A stretch of DNA of 64,000 nucleotides from positions 48,003 to 112,002 of the forward strand of contig NZ_SOFL01000043.1 of assembly GCF_004402695.1 (NCBI RefSeq), written 5' to 3'. Shown piece after piece: positions 25,825 through 34,124 of the stretch (position 1 is the first letter of the stretch; each line of letters begins with the position of its first letter). The notes under the pieces were generated by a model. The model saw nothing but the letters and a program-made list of their open reading frames with translations, was not told where the DNA came from and searched no databases. The stretch comes from Cryobacterium adonitolivorans. Its GTDB lineage: Bacteria > Actinomycetota > Actinomycetes > Actinomycetales > Microbacteriaceae. The position numbers and the translations under genes were made by a program.

Positions 25825-25830
25825 TAGCGT
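25825..25830 (+). promoter_or_regulatory. Putative -10 box of AraC-type gene
   Basis: TAGCGT is followed by exactly 6 nt and the GTG at 25837, with no ribosome site, which suggests a leaderless transcript. Confidence 0.4.
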
Positions 25831-25836
25831 GAAATA

Positions 25837-26295
25837 GTGACTCCGCAGGAACTCGAAATCCTCGCCTGCCTGCGCCGGGCCCGGGACCTGATCGACCGGG
25901 AGTACGCCAACCCGCTCGACGTCCCCACCATGGCGCGCCGGGCGCTGATGTCGCCCGCGCACTTCTCGCGCCGGTTCCGGGCGGCGTATGGCGAAACGCC
26001 GTACAGCTATCTGATGACCCGCAGGATCGAGCGGGCGATGGCGTTGCTCCGCGGCGGCGCGAACGTCACGGACGCTTGCATGAGAGTCGGCTGTACCTCG
26101 CTGGGCTCGTTCAGTACCCGGTTCGCCGAGATCGTGGGCGAGACTCCGAGTGCCTATCGGTCTCGCACCCACGACTCCGTCACGGCGATGCCTGCCTGTG
26201 TCGCCCAGTCGCGCACCCGCCCGGATCGGCACCCGCCGGGCAGGGTCCGCGAAGCGAGCAGGATCCAAGAAGCGAGCGGCTCTGTGGCGGCCTAG
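25837..26295 (+). CDS. AraC-family helix-turn-helix regulator, short
   Basis: A 152-aa protein with an AraC DNA-binding domain at the N-terminus (two helix-turn-helix units: VPTMARRALMSPAHFSRRFR and VTDACMRVGCTSLGSFSTRF), followed by a low-complexity tail. There is no sensory domain before it, unlike classical AraC proteins. It is immediately upstream of a VOC-fold protein; such AraC/VOC pairs are common in actinobacteria, and the regulator probably controls its partner. Starts with GTG. Confidence 0.88.
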   Translation: MTPQELEILACLRRARDLIDREYANPLDVPTMARRALMSPAHFSRRFRAAYGETPYSYLMTRRIERAMALLRGGANVTDACMRVGCTSLGSFSTRFAEIVGETPSAYRSRTHDSVTAMPACVAQSRTRPDRHPPGRVREASRIQEASGSVAA

Positions 26296-26298
26296 ATT
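26293..26298 (+). promoter_or_regulatory. Putative -10 box of VOC gene, overlapping a stop codon
   Basis: TAGATT starts with the TAG stop of the AraC-type gene and is followed by 6 nt and ATG 26305. The VOC gene could thus be transcribed alone as a leaderless mRNA. Confidence 0.4.
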
Positions 26299-26304
26299 CG
26301 TGGC

Positions 26305-26721
26305 ATGACAACGACAATCTCACTTCAGTACTGCAACATCACCGTCAACGACGTCGACGAGGCGATCGGGTTCTATCAGGACGCGCTCGGGCTTCGGGTG
26401 CAGAGCGATGTGCCCTCCGGAAGGTTCCGCTGGGTCACGCTGGGCAGTGATGCGCAGCCCGGCCTCGAGATCGTGCTGTCGGAGCCGCACGCCGGCCGGT
26501 CACCGGCCGACGGCGACGCGCTCCAGGAGCTGCTCACCAAGGGCGTCCTGCCGATGCTCGTGTTCCGCTCCAACGACGTCGACGCGACCTTCGAAACCGT
26601 GCGTGCCTCCGGCGCCGAAGTGCTCCAGGAGCCCACCGACCAGCCCTGGGGCCCGCGCGACTGCGCCTTCCGGGATCCGTCAGGCAACACCGTGCGCATC
26701 GCGCAGGCCCCGGCGACCTAA
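26305..26721 (+). CDS. VOC superfamily (glyoxalase/bleomycin-resistance fold) protein
   Basis: A 138-aa protein with paired beta-alpha-beta-beta-beta modules of the vicinal oxygen chelate fold: YCNITVNDVDEAIGFYQDALGL at the N-terminus and PWGPRDCAFRDPSGNTVRIAQ at the C-terminus. Such proteins act as small metal-dependent lyases, dioxygenases or drug-binding proteins. The substrate cannot be told from sequence. It follows the AraC-type gene by 9 nt and converges with the DUF4192 gene. Confidence 0.88.
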   Translation: MTTTISLQYCNITVNDVDEAIGFYQDALGLRVQSDVPSGRFRWVTLGSDAQPGLEIVLSEPHAGRSPADGDALQELLTKGVLPMLVFRSNDVDATFETVRASGAEVLQEPTDQPWGPRDCAFRDPSGNTVRIAQAPAT

Positions 26722-26727
26722 ACACGC

Positions 26728-27957
26728 TCAGAGGTCGACCTCGTCTGGCACGGCGAACGCCCACTCCGGCAGGTGCCCGCTGCCGATCAGCTGCAACAGC
26801 AGTCGCGCCATGCCGTACTCGCCGTCGATGTCCAGGGCCGTGTCGATGTAGATGCCTGCGACCGACCCCTGGCCCAGCGTCCAACTCAGCCAGGCCAGCA
26901 TGCACAAAGGCGCCGGCCTGGCCGACCTGGGCGCCATCGCCACGAGCAGTTTGAGTAGCCTGATTCCCCGGCCGACCCGCTCCGGATCCGGCCGATCCCG
27001 GCTCATGCCGAGCATCAGGTCCCCGGTGGTCGGCGAGTCCTCCTGCATGGCCCGGCCGGCCGCCATTTCGGCCTCGACGACGTCGTCCATGCTGAGGCCG
27101 GTCTCCCGCTGCCTGTGGGCGTAGTGCCGGTTCAGGGCCAGGCTGCGGTGCCCTTCGGCCTCGCCGAAGGCGAACTGCAGCATCATCTGGTCCCGGGTGG
27201 CCGGGCCCTGCAGCAGGAACAGCAGCGCTGCGGCCTCGTCGATGCTGAGCTCCGCGGGGTTCACGCTCAGCGCGGACTCCGCGGTGCCCACCGGGTCGAG
27301 CATGTCGCCGACCATCTCGATCAGCTCCGGGATCGGCCCCAGGTCGGGGCCGAGCCGCTGGTAGCGAGCGAGCCGTCTGGCGCAGCGTTCCCGGGTGGCG
27401 AGGTCCACCCGGGGCAACTCGGCGCCGGTATGCAACCGGCCGAGTTCACGGCGGGCGTCGCGCGGGATGCCCTCGCTGACGCTGGAGTCCGCGATCTCGC
27501 TGAGCGGATGCCGGAGCGGTTCCCGGCGGGGCCGGCCCCGGGTGGCTGCGGCGTCCAGGTAGGAGGCCCAGCCGTCCGCGGCCACGCACAGCGCATCGCG
27601 CGCGAGGAAGCCGGACTGCTCGGCGCGGGTGAGGATAGCCCGCAGGAACGCACCCTGCGGCAGGTCGGCCACGTCGACCGCCGGGTCGTCGCCGATGGAC
27701 TCGTCGGTGTAGGTCACCGGCACGAGGGCGTCAACGCCGGGAATCTTGCACAGGGTGCCGAGCAGGGCGCCGGCGATGCGCCGCAGTTCCTGCGGGCCGG
27801 CGTCCGGGGTGGGGAGGTTGAACCGTAGGGCACCGCAGGTGCGGTTGCCGCGGAACGCGACGAGCACCAGGCTCTGGGCGGGGAGGAATCCCACCAGCTG
27901 GGGCACGAGGGCGAGGAAATCCTGGGGAGTCGGGGTCTTCACGATTGTCTTCTGCAT
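26728..27957 (-). CDS. DUF4192 family protein
   Basis: A 409-aa protein of the actinobacterial DUF4192 family, recognised from its N-terminus (TPQDFLALVPQLVGFLPAQSLVLVAFRG) and the family's overall layout. No catalytic motif or membrane segment is apparent. Function unknown. ATG 27957 is preferred to the longer frame because the family normally starts a few residues before PQDFL; CACTGT lies 6 nt upstream and could be a -10 box of a leaderless mRNA. Confidence 0.82.
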   Translation of the reverse strand: MQKTIVKTPTPQDFLALVPQLVGFLPAQSLVLVAFRGNRTCGALRFNLPTPDAGPQELRRIAGALLGTLCKIPGVDALVPVTYTDESIGDDPAVDVADLPQGAFLRAILTRAEQSGFLARDALCVAADGWASYLDAAATRGRPRREPLRHPLSEIADSSVSEGIPRDARRELGRLHTGAELPRVDLATRERCARRLARYQRLGPDLGPIPELIEMVGDMLDPVGTAESALSVNPAELSIDEAAALLFLLQGPATRDQMMLQFAFGEAEGHRSLALNRHYAHRQRETGLSMDDVVEAEMAAGRAMQEDSPTTGDLMLGMSRDRPDPERVGRGIRLLKLLVAMAPRSARPAPLCMLAWLSWTLGQGSVAGIYIDTALDIDGEYGMARLLLQLIGSGHLPEWAFAVPDEVDL

Positions 27958-28076
27958 GCACCGACAGTGCGCCGGAACCGGCCCGATCGACCGGGCACCC
28001 GTCGACCTGTGCAGAACCCGCCCGGCCGGCGGTCTGTGCACAACGCAGCCGGCCGGGCGCGGCCGGGCGCGACTGA

Positions 28077-28082
28077 TAATCT
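28077..28082 (+). promoter_or_regulatory. Putative -10 box of satP-like gene
   Basis: TAATCT (or overlapping GATAAT at 28075-28080) lies 8-10 nt before ATG 28091. This favours a leaderless or near-leaderless start. Confidence 0.4.
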
Positions 28083-28090
28083 CAAGACAA

Positions 28091-28732
28091 ATGAATCAGA
28101 TGACTACGACGTACCCGGAGGCCCCCGTGGTCTCCGCGACAGCACCCGCCGCACCCGTGTCCGCAGCCCCCGCCTCGTCCCACGGCCCCCTCGCCGATCC
28201 GGGCGCCCTGGGCCTGGGTGCCTTCGCCCTCACCACCTTCGTGCTGAGCATGTCCAACACCGGCATCGTTCCCTCCAGCGTCGCCGTCCTCGGCCTCGCC
28301 CTGTTCTACGGCGGAATCGCCCAGGTCATCGCCGGCATCTGGGAGCTGCGCAGCGGCAACACGTTCGGCGCCACGGCGTTCACCTCGTTCGGCGCGTTCT
28401 GGCTCGCGTTCTGGTACCTGGAAAGCACCGGCGGCAACGTGGAAGCCGGCGCCGCCGGCATGGGCACGTTCCTGCTCGCCTGGACGATCTTCACGCTGTA
28501 CATGACCGTGGCCGCCAAGAAGACCAACGGCTCGATCTTCATCGTCTTCGTCGCACTCTCGATTACCTTCGCACTACTCGCTATCGGCGCGTACACCGGG
28601 ATCACCGCGATCCACCAGCTCGGTGGCTGGTTCGGCATCCTCACCGCACTGCTGGCCTGGTACGGCTCGTTCGCCGTGGTCTACAACTCCACCGCCGGTC
28701 GCGCCGTCCTTCCCGTCTGGCCCGCCAAGTAA
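28091..28732 (+). CDS. Acetate uptake transporter, GPR1/FUN34/YaaH (SatP) family
   Basis: A 213-aa membrane protein with an Ala/Pro-rich N-terminus and six hydrophobic helices. It carries family blocks near the N-terminus (DPGALGLGAFALTTFVLS), YGGIAQVIAGIWELRSGNTFGATAF and the later SFGAFWLAFWY. The family moves acetate or succinate with protons. Three starts are possible: ATG 28091 (near a -10 box), ATG 28100 and GTG 28127, which has GGAGG 5 nt upstream; the choice affects only the variable N-terminus. Converges with the ABC exporter across a strong palindrome. Confidence 0.9.
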   Translation: MNQMTTTYPEAPVVSATAPAAPVSAAPASSHGPLADPGALGLGAFALTTFVLSMSNTGIVPSSVAVLGLALFYGGIAQVIAGIWELRSGNTFGATAFTSFGAFWLAFWYLESTGGNVEAGAAGMGTFLLAWTIFTLYMTVAAKKTNGSIFIVFVALSITFALLAIGAYTGITAIHQLGGWFGILTALLAWYGSFAVVYNSTAGRAVLPVWPAK

Positions 28733-28743
28733 CCTCACCCCCT

Positions 28744-28806
28744 CCGCGAACTGAGAGAAAAGCCCCAGAAACTCGACGTTTCTGGGGCTTTTCTCACAGC
28801 TCGCGG
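28744..28806. terminator. Long palindrome (copy A of dispersed repeat), bidirectional terminator
   Basis: Arms of 28 nt (28744-28771 and 28779-28806) with a 7-nt loop CTCGACG and only two mismatches; the inner 17 bp (GAGAAAAGCCCCAGAAA) pair perfectly. It lies between the convergent satP-like and ABC exporter genes, so it can end transcription on both strands. The half-site recurs at 46.63-46.69 kb, which makes this a dispersed repeat and not just a local terminator. Confidence 0.8.
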
Positions 28807-28813
28807 GCCGGGG

Positions 28814-30772
28814 CTACTCGATGGCGGCTGCGAATTGGGAGTCGTAGAGGGCACGGTAGGCGCCGTCGGCGACGAGCAACTCTTCGTGGCTGCCCTGCTC
28901 CACGATCTTGCCGGCCTCCATCACCAGGATCAGGTCGGCGTCGCGGATGGTCGACAGGCGGTGCGCGATCACGAAGCTGGTGCGATCGGCGCGGAGCGCT
29001 TTCATCGCGTGCTGCACGAGCACCTCGGTGCGGGTGTCGACGGAGCTGGTGGCCTCGTCGAGGATCAGCACGCTGGGCCGGGCCAGGAACGCCCGCGCGA
29101 TGGTGAGCAGCTGCTTCTCCCCCGCGCTGACGTTGCCGCCCTCGTCGTCCAGCACGGTGTCGTAGCCCTCCGGCAGCGAGTGCACGAACCTGTCCACGTA
29201 GGTGGCGGTCGCGGCCTCGAGGATCTGTTCCTCGGTGGCGTCCGGCCGGCCGTAGGCGATGTTGTCGCGGATGGTGCCGCCGAACAGCCAGGTGTCCTGC
29301 AGCACCATGCCCATCCGGCCGCGCAGGTCGTTGCGCGTCATCCGGGCGATGTCGACTCCGTCCAGTGTGATCCGGCCTCCGTCGAGCTCGTAGAAGCGCA
29401 TCATCAGGTTCACCAGGGTGGTCTTGCCGGCCCCGGTCGGGCCCACGATCGCCACGGTCTGGCCGGGTTCGGCCACCAGGTTCAGGCCCTCGATGAGCGG
29501 TTTGTCGGCACTGTAGCTGAACGACACGTCCTCGAACACCAGCCGCCCGTGCGTCTCGGCGGGTGTTTCGGCCGGGTCCGCGTCGGGGGTCTGCTCGTCG
29601 GCATCCAGCAGCTCGAAGACCCGCTCGGCACTGGCGACGCCGGACTGCAGCAGGTTGGCCATCGAGCCGAGCTGCGCCAGCGGCTGGGTGAACTGCCTGG
29701 AGTACTGGATGAACGCCTGCACGTCACCGAGCTGCATGGCCCCAGAGGCCACCTGCAGGCCGCCGACAACGGCGATGGCCACGTAAACGAGGTTGCCGAT
29801 GAACGTCATGGCGGGCATGATCATGCCGCTGACGAACTGGGCGCCGAAGCTGGCCTCGTAGAGTTCGGTGTTCTTCGCGGCGAAGCGCTGCTCCACCTCC
29901 TTCTGGCGGCCGAAGACCTTGACCAGGGCGTGCCCGGAGAAGGTCTCCTCGATCTGGCCGTTCAGCTCCCCGGTGTGCGCCCACTGCGCCACGAAGAGCC
30001 TCTGCGACCGCCTGGCGATCATCACCGTGGTGACCAGGGTCAGTGGCACGGTGACCAGCGCGATCACGGCGAGCAGCGGCGAGAGCAGCAGCATCATCAC
30101 GATCACGCCGATCACGGTGAGCAATGACGTGACCACCTGGCTGAGCGACTGCTGCAGGCTCTGCGAGATGTTGTCGACGTCGTTGGTCACCCGGCTGAGC
30201 AGTTCGCCGCGCTTGACGGTGTCGAAGTACCCGAGCGGCAGCCGGTTGATCTTCGCTTCGATCTCCTCGCGCAGCCGGAACACGGTGCGCTGTACGACGG
30301 CGTTGAGCACCAGCGCCTGCAGCCAGCTGAACACCGAGGCCAGGATGTACAGCGCCAGCACCCAGAACAGCACGGTAGACAGCGCCGCGAAGTCGATGCC
30401 CAGGCCCGGAGTGAGGGTCATGGCGCTGAGCATGTCGGCCCTGGCGGTGTCGCCGGATGCCCGCAGGCTCGCGATGACCTCCGCCTGGCTGGCCCCGGCC
30501 GGCAGGGTCTTGCTCACGATGCCCGAGAAGATCAGGTTGGTGCCCTCGCCGAGCAGGCGCGGGCCGATCACCGAGAACGTGACGCTGATCACCGCGAGTA
30601 CCAGCACCAGCGTCAGCCACATCCGTTCCGGATGCAGCGTGCCGATCAGGCGCTTGGCGCTCTGCCCGAAGTCCATCGCCTTCTCGGCCGGCATGTTCAT
30701 GCCGCCGAACGGTCCGCCGCCGCGCGGTGGGCGGGCCGGTACCTTGTCGTCGTCGGTTTCGGTGTCGCTCAT
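28814..30772 (-). CDS. ABC exporter half-transporter with the intact catalytic site
   Basis: A 652-aa ABC exporter subunit, with six membrane helices (about 45-350) followed by a nucleotide-binding domain. Walker A is GPTGAGKTTL near 444, and the Walker B/catalytic Glu is in LILDEATSSVD near 570. The signature is VSAGEKQ, a departure from LSGGQ. It overlaps its partner by ATGA and surely forms a heterodimer with it. The pattern (canonical Glu here, degenerate signature) matches asymmetric exporters such as TM287/288. Substrate, drug or lipid, unknown. A Gly/Pro-rich N-terminus (RPPRGGGPFGGMNM) precedes the first helix. Confidence 0.92.
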   Translation of the reverse strand: MSDTETDDDKVPARPPRGGGPFGGMNMPAEKAMDFGQSAKRLIGTLHPERMWLTLVLVLAVISVTFSVIGPRLLGEGTNLIFSGIVSKTLPAGASQAEVIASLRASGDTARADMLSAMTLTPGLGIDFAALSTVLFWVLALYILASVFSWLQALVLNAVVQRTVFRLREEIEAKINRLPLGYFDTVKRGELLSRVTNDVDNISQSLQQSLSQVVTSLLTVIGVIVMMLLLSPLLAVIALVTVPLTLVTTVMIARRSQRLFVAQWAHTGELNGQIEETFSGHALVKVFGRQKEVEQRFAAKNTELYEASFGAQFVSGMIMPAMTFIGNLVYVAIAVVGGLQVASGAMQLGDVQAFIQYSRQFTQPLAQLGSMANLLQSGVASAERVFELLDADEQTPDADPAETPAETHGRLVFEDVSFSYSADKPLIEGLNLVAEPGQTVAIVGPTGAGKTTLVNLMMRFYELDGGRITLDGVDIARMTRNDLRGRMGMVLQDTWLFGGTIRDNIAYGRPDATEEQILEAATATYVDRFVHSLPEGYDTVLDDEGGNVSAGEKQLLTIARAFLARPSVLILDEATSSVDTRTEVLVQHAMKALRADRTSFVIAHRLSTIRDADLILVMEAGKIVEQGSHEELLVADGAYRALYDSQFAAAIE

Positions 30773-32502
30773 GAGGTGGCCTCCGCTGCCAGCTGGGATG
30801 CCGCAATCTCCCGGTAGGTCGACGACGTCGCCAGCAGGTGTTCGTGGGTGCCGCCGCCGGCGATCCGGCCGTCTTCGACGACGAGGATCTGGTCGGCGTC
30901 GAGGATCGTGGACACCCGCTGGGCCACGATGATCATGGTGGCGTCGGCGACGTCCGCGGCCAGGGCCGCCCGGAGGCGGGCATCCGTGGCGAGGTCGAGC
31001 GCCGAGAACGAGTCGTCGAAGATGTACAGCTCCGGCCGTTTCACCAGCGCCCTGGCGATCGCGAGGCGTTGCCGCTGGCCGCCGGAGACGTTGGTGCCGC
31101 CCTGGGAGATGGCCGCGTCGAGGCCGCCGTCGAGCCGTTCGACGAAGTCGCGGGCCTGGGCGGTGTCCAGCGCCTGCCAGATCTCGGCCTCGGTGGCATC
31201 CGGTTTGCCGTAGAGCAGGTTGCTGCGCACGGTGCCGGAGAACAGGTACGGCTTCTGCGGCACCAGGCCGATGTGGCCCCAGAGCAGGTCGGGGTTCAGC
31301 TCGCGCACGTCAACGCCCCCGAACAGCACGGTGCCGCTGGTAGCGTCGAACAGGCGCGGCAGCAGGTTGATCAGGGTGGACTTGCCTGAGCCGGTGCTGC
31401 CGATGATGGCCGTGGTGAACCCGGGCCTGGCCACGAAGCTGATGTCGCTGAGCACGGGCTGCTCGGCGCCGGGGTAAGCGAAACCCACGCCCCTAAGCTC
31501 CAGCTCGCCGTGGCCGTGCGTCTGGTTCACGGGGTTCACCGGCGGGCGCACGCTCGATGCGGTGTCGAGGACCTCGCCGATACGGTCGGCCGAGACCGTG
31601 GCGCGCGGGATCATCACGGCCATGAAGGTGGCCATCATCACGGCCATCAGGATCTGCATGAGGTAGCTGAGGAACGCGATCAAGGTGCCCACCTGCATCG
31701 AGCCGTCTTCGATGCGGAACGCGCCGAACCAGATCACGGCGACGCTGGAGACGTTCAGCACCAGCATCACCACCGGGAACATCAGCGCCATCAGCCGGCC
31801 GGCCTGCAGCGCGGTGTGGGTGACGTCCGTGTTGGCCTGGCTGAATCGGCGGGTCTCCACGTTCTCGCGCACGAACGCGCGAATCACGCGGATACCGGTG
31901 AGCTGTTCGCGCAGCACCCGGTTGACAGTGTCGATGCGCACCTGCATCACACGGAACAGCGGCACCATCCGCACGATGATCATGCCGACGGCCACGAGCA
32001 GCACGGGAACGCTCACGGCGATCAGCCAGGACAGTTCGAGGTCCTGGCGCATCGCCATGATCACCCCGCCGATGCAGAGGATGGGCGCGGAGACCAGCAG
32101 GGTGCAGGTGGTGAGCACAAGCATCTGCACCTGTTGCACGTCGTTGGTGGAGCGAGTGATCAGCGAGGGGGCGCCGAAACGGCTGACCTCCTGCTCGGAG
32201 AATTCGCCGACCCTGGTGAAGACGGCCCCGCGCAGGTCGCGGCCGAGCGCCATGGCTGCCTTCGCACCGAAGTAGACGGCGATGATGGCGCAGATGATCT
32301 GGCCGAGGGTGATCATCAGCATCATCCCGCCGACGCGGAGGATGTAGCCGGTGTCACCGGTGGCCACGCCCTCGTCGATGATGTCGGCGTTCAGTGACGG
32401 CAGGTAGAGCGAGGCGATCGACTGCGCCAGCTGGAAGACGACGACGGCCACCAACAGCCGCCAGTGCGGCCGGAGGTAGCGAACGAGCAGGGTCCAGAGC
32501 AT
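30769..32502 (-). CDS. ABC exporter half-transporter with a degenerate catalytic site
   Basis: A 577-aa ABC exporter subunit with six membrane helices and a nucleotide-binding domain. Walker A GSTGSGKSTL lies near 367; the signature NVSGGQRQRL is canonical; but the residue after Walker B is Asp, not Glu (YIFDDSFSALD near 494). In the heterodimer its Walker motifs would pair with the odd signature of the partner to make one slow ATP site, while its own normal signature completes the partner's active site. It is first in the pair and starts one base inside the stop of the aldo/keto reductase gene (TGATG). Confidence 0.92.
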   Translation of the reverse strand: MLWTLLVRYLRPHWRLLVAVVVFQLAQSIASLYLPSLNADIIDEGVATGDTGYILRVGGMMLMITLGQIICAIIAVYFGAKAAMALGRDLRGAVFTRVGEFSEQEVSRFGAPSLITRSTNDVQQVQMLVLTTCTLLVSAPILCIGGVIMAMRQDLELSWLIAVSVPVLLVAVGMIIVRMVPLFRVMQVRIDTVNRVLREQLTGIRVIRAFVRENVETRRFSQANTDVTHTALQAGRLMALMFPVVMLVLNVSSVAVIWFGAFRIEDGSMQVGTLIAFLSYLMQILMAVMMATFMAVMIPRATVSADRIGEVLDTASSVRPPVNPVNQTHGHGELELRGVGFAYPGAEQPVLSDISFVARPGFTTAIIGSTGSGKSTLINLLPRLFDATSGTVLFGGVDVRELNPDLLWGHIGLVPQKPYLFSGTVRSNLLYGKPDATEAEIWQALDTAQARDFVERLDGGLDAAISQGGTNVSGGQRQRLAIARALVKRPELYIFDDSFSALDLATDARLRAALAADVADATMIIVAQRVSTILDADQILVVEDGRIAGGGTHEHLLATSSTYREIAASQLAAEATS

Positions 32503-33464
32503 CAGGCGAAGAGGGCGGAGATGTAGGCGACGTCCTCAGCGGTGGGCCGCCAAGTGGTGGCGGCCTCCGCGTTCTGCACGATCTGCTCCGGCTTGGTGGC
32601 ACCGGCGATGACGCTGGTCAGACCGGGTTGGGCCAGGAGCCATGCCAGGGTCGCGGCGAGCATGCTCACGCCGCGGTCGTCGCAGAACTGCTGATAGCGC
32701 TCGATGGTGTCCCAGGGCGCGTCGTCGAGCAGGTGCCGCCGGATGGTCATGATCCGGCTGTCGGCCGGGCCGCCCTCACGACTGAACTTGCCGGTGAACA
32801 GGCCGTTGTAGAGCGGGAAGAACGGCAGGAAGCCCAGGCCGTATGCGTTCACGGCGGGCAGGACCTCCTCTTCGGCGTCGCGCACGAGCAGGCTGTACTC
32901 GTTCTGCGAGGAGATGAAGGCCGGATGACGGTTGATCCTGGCCGTGAATTCTGCTTCGGCGATCTGCCAACCGGCAAGGTTGGAGTGGCCGATGTAGCGG
33001 ATCTTGCCCTCACGGATGAGGTCGTCCAGGGTGTCGAGGGTCTCTTCGATGGGGGTGTTGGCGTCCGGCCGGTGCAGCTGGTACAGGTCGATCCAGTCGG
33101 TCTGCAGCCGGGTGAGCGACGCTTCGACGGCCAGACGGATGTAGCGGCGGGAGCCGCGGGCGTCCCAGTCGGGGCCGTTCGCGCCGGCCATGTCCATGCC
33201 GAACTTGGTGGCGAGCACGATCCGGTCGCGCTTGCCGCGCAGGGCGTTGCCCATCAGGGTTTCGCTGAGGCCACGTTCCGCGCCGTAGATGTCTGCTGTG
33301 TCGAACAGGGTCACGCCGGTGTCGATGGCCGCGTCGATCACCAGGGAGGTGCCCGCCTGGGTCTCGGTGCTGGTGCCGTTCCGGCCGAAGTTGTTGCAGC
33401 CCAGCCCGATCGTCGAGACGACGAGGCCGGAGTTACCGAGAGCGCGATAGTCGATCTGAGCCAT
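32502..33464 (-). CDS. Aldo/keto reductase
   Basis: A 320-aa NADPH-dependent aldo/keto reductase with a (beta/alpha)8 barrel. The catalytic tetrad is visible: Asp and Tyr in FDTADIYG, Lys in ATKFGMD and His in QLHRPD. The C-terminal cofactor loop is IAGATKPEQI. It resembles the YghZ/YajO-like group. The gene is upstream of and translationally coupled to the ABC exporter pair, so its substrate may be related to what is exported, although this is only inference. ATG lies 6 nt after TAGTCT. Confidence 0.92.
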   Translation of the reverse strand: MAQIDYRALGNSGLVVSTIGLGCNNFGRNGTSTETQAGTSLVIDAAIDTGVTLFDTADIYGAERGLSETLMGNALRGKRDRIVLATKFGMDMAGANGPDWDARGSRRYIRLAVEASLTRLQTDWIDLYQLHRPDANTPIEETLDTLDDLIREGKIRYIGHSNLAGWQIAEAEFTARINRHPAFISSQNEYSLLVRDAEEEVLPAVNAYGLGFLPFFPLYNGLFTGKFSREGGPADSRIMTIRRHLLDDAPWDTIERYQQFCDDRGVSMLAATLAWLLAQPGLTSVIAGATKPEQIVQNAEAATTWRPTAEDVAYISALFA

Positions 33465-33470
33465 TGCTAC

Positions 33471-33476
33471 AGACTA
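33471..33476 (-). promoter_or_regulatory. Putative -10 box of aldo/keto reductase operon
   Basis: Minus-strand TAGTCT is 6 nt before the ATG at 33464; no ribosome site lies between. Confidence 0.45.
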
Positions 33477-33584
33477 TTCCTGTACGGCCGCGAATTGGCC
33501 ACCTGTTGCCCCTCCTTCACAGGGCTCGGACCGGCTGCACATTCCCCTGTCCGAAAACCGCCGGAACCGGCCGGGAGCGCCGAC

Positions 33585-33590
33585 TACAGT
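33585..33590 (+). promoter_or_regulatory. Putative -10 box of ogt-tag operon
   Basis: TACAGT is 6 nt before ATG 33597, again consistent with a leaderless transcript. Confidence 0.45.
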
Positions 33591-33596
33591 CGCAAT

Positions 33597-34124
33597 ATGG
33601 ACAGCCGCATCATGAACAGCCCAGCCCCGCTTCTTCCCCCCAACCTGATCCGCGTGCAAAGCCCCCTCGGCGACCTCGAGCTCACGGGCGACGACGACGA
33701 CGTCTGGTCGCTGGCCATCATCAGGGACGGCCACCTTCCCCTGGAGGGCCTGCCGGAGGCCCCCAACGCCCTGCTCCGGCGCGCCGCGGCTGAACTGGCC
33801 GAGTACTTCGCCGGCGCGAGGGTCACGTTCGACGTGCCGGTGCGGCTGAACCGCGGCACCGAGTTCCAGCAGAGCGTCTGGCGGGGGCTGGCCGCGATCC
33901 CCTTCGGCGATCACCTCTCCTATGGTGAGCTGGGCCGTTCGATCGGCAAGAGTGGTGCCGGCCGGGCCATCGGCGGTGCGGTGGGCGCGAACCCGGCGCC
34001 GATTCTGGTGGGCTGCCACCGGGTGCTCGCCTCCAACGGGCGCATCACCGGTTTCAGCGCCGGTGAGGGCATCCCCACCAAGCAGTGGCTGCTGCGGCAC
34101 GAGGGCATCGAGTACGTCGGATGA
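33597..34124 (+). CDS. ogt: Methylated-DNA--protein-cysteine S-methyltransferase
   Basis: A 175-aa suicide repair enzyme that takes alkyl groups from O6-alkylguanine in DNA. The acceptor is Cys140 in VGCHRV; the usual Pro before Cys (PCHRV) is Gly here. The helix-turn-helix with its arginine finger (SYGELGRSIGKSGAGRAIGGAVGANPAP) and the C-terminal GIPTKQWLLRHEG are present. ATG 33597 is preferred over ATG 33612 because of the -10 box spacing. It is joined to tag by an ATGA overlap, making a small alkylation-repair operon. Confidence 0.93.
   Translation: MDSRIMNSPAPLLPPNLIRVQSPLGDLELTGDDDDVWSLAIIRDGHLPLEGLPEAPNALLRRAAAELAEYFAGARVTFDVPVRLNRGTEFQQSVWRGLAAIPFGDHLSYGELGRSIGKSGAGRAIGGAVGANPAPILVGCHRVLASNGRITGFSAGEGIPTKQWLLRHEGIEYVG

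Noticed and set aside
26240..26290. Direct repeat AAGCGAGC in the AraC-type gene tail as a regulatory site
   Set aside because: Short, within coding sequence encoding a low-complexity tail, and no symmetry; more likely codon repetition.
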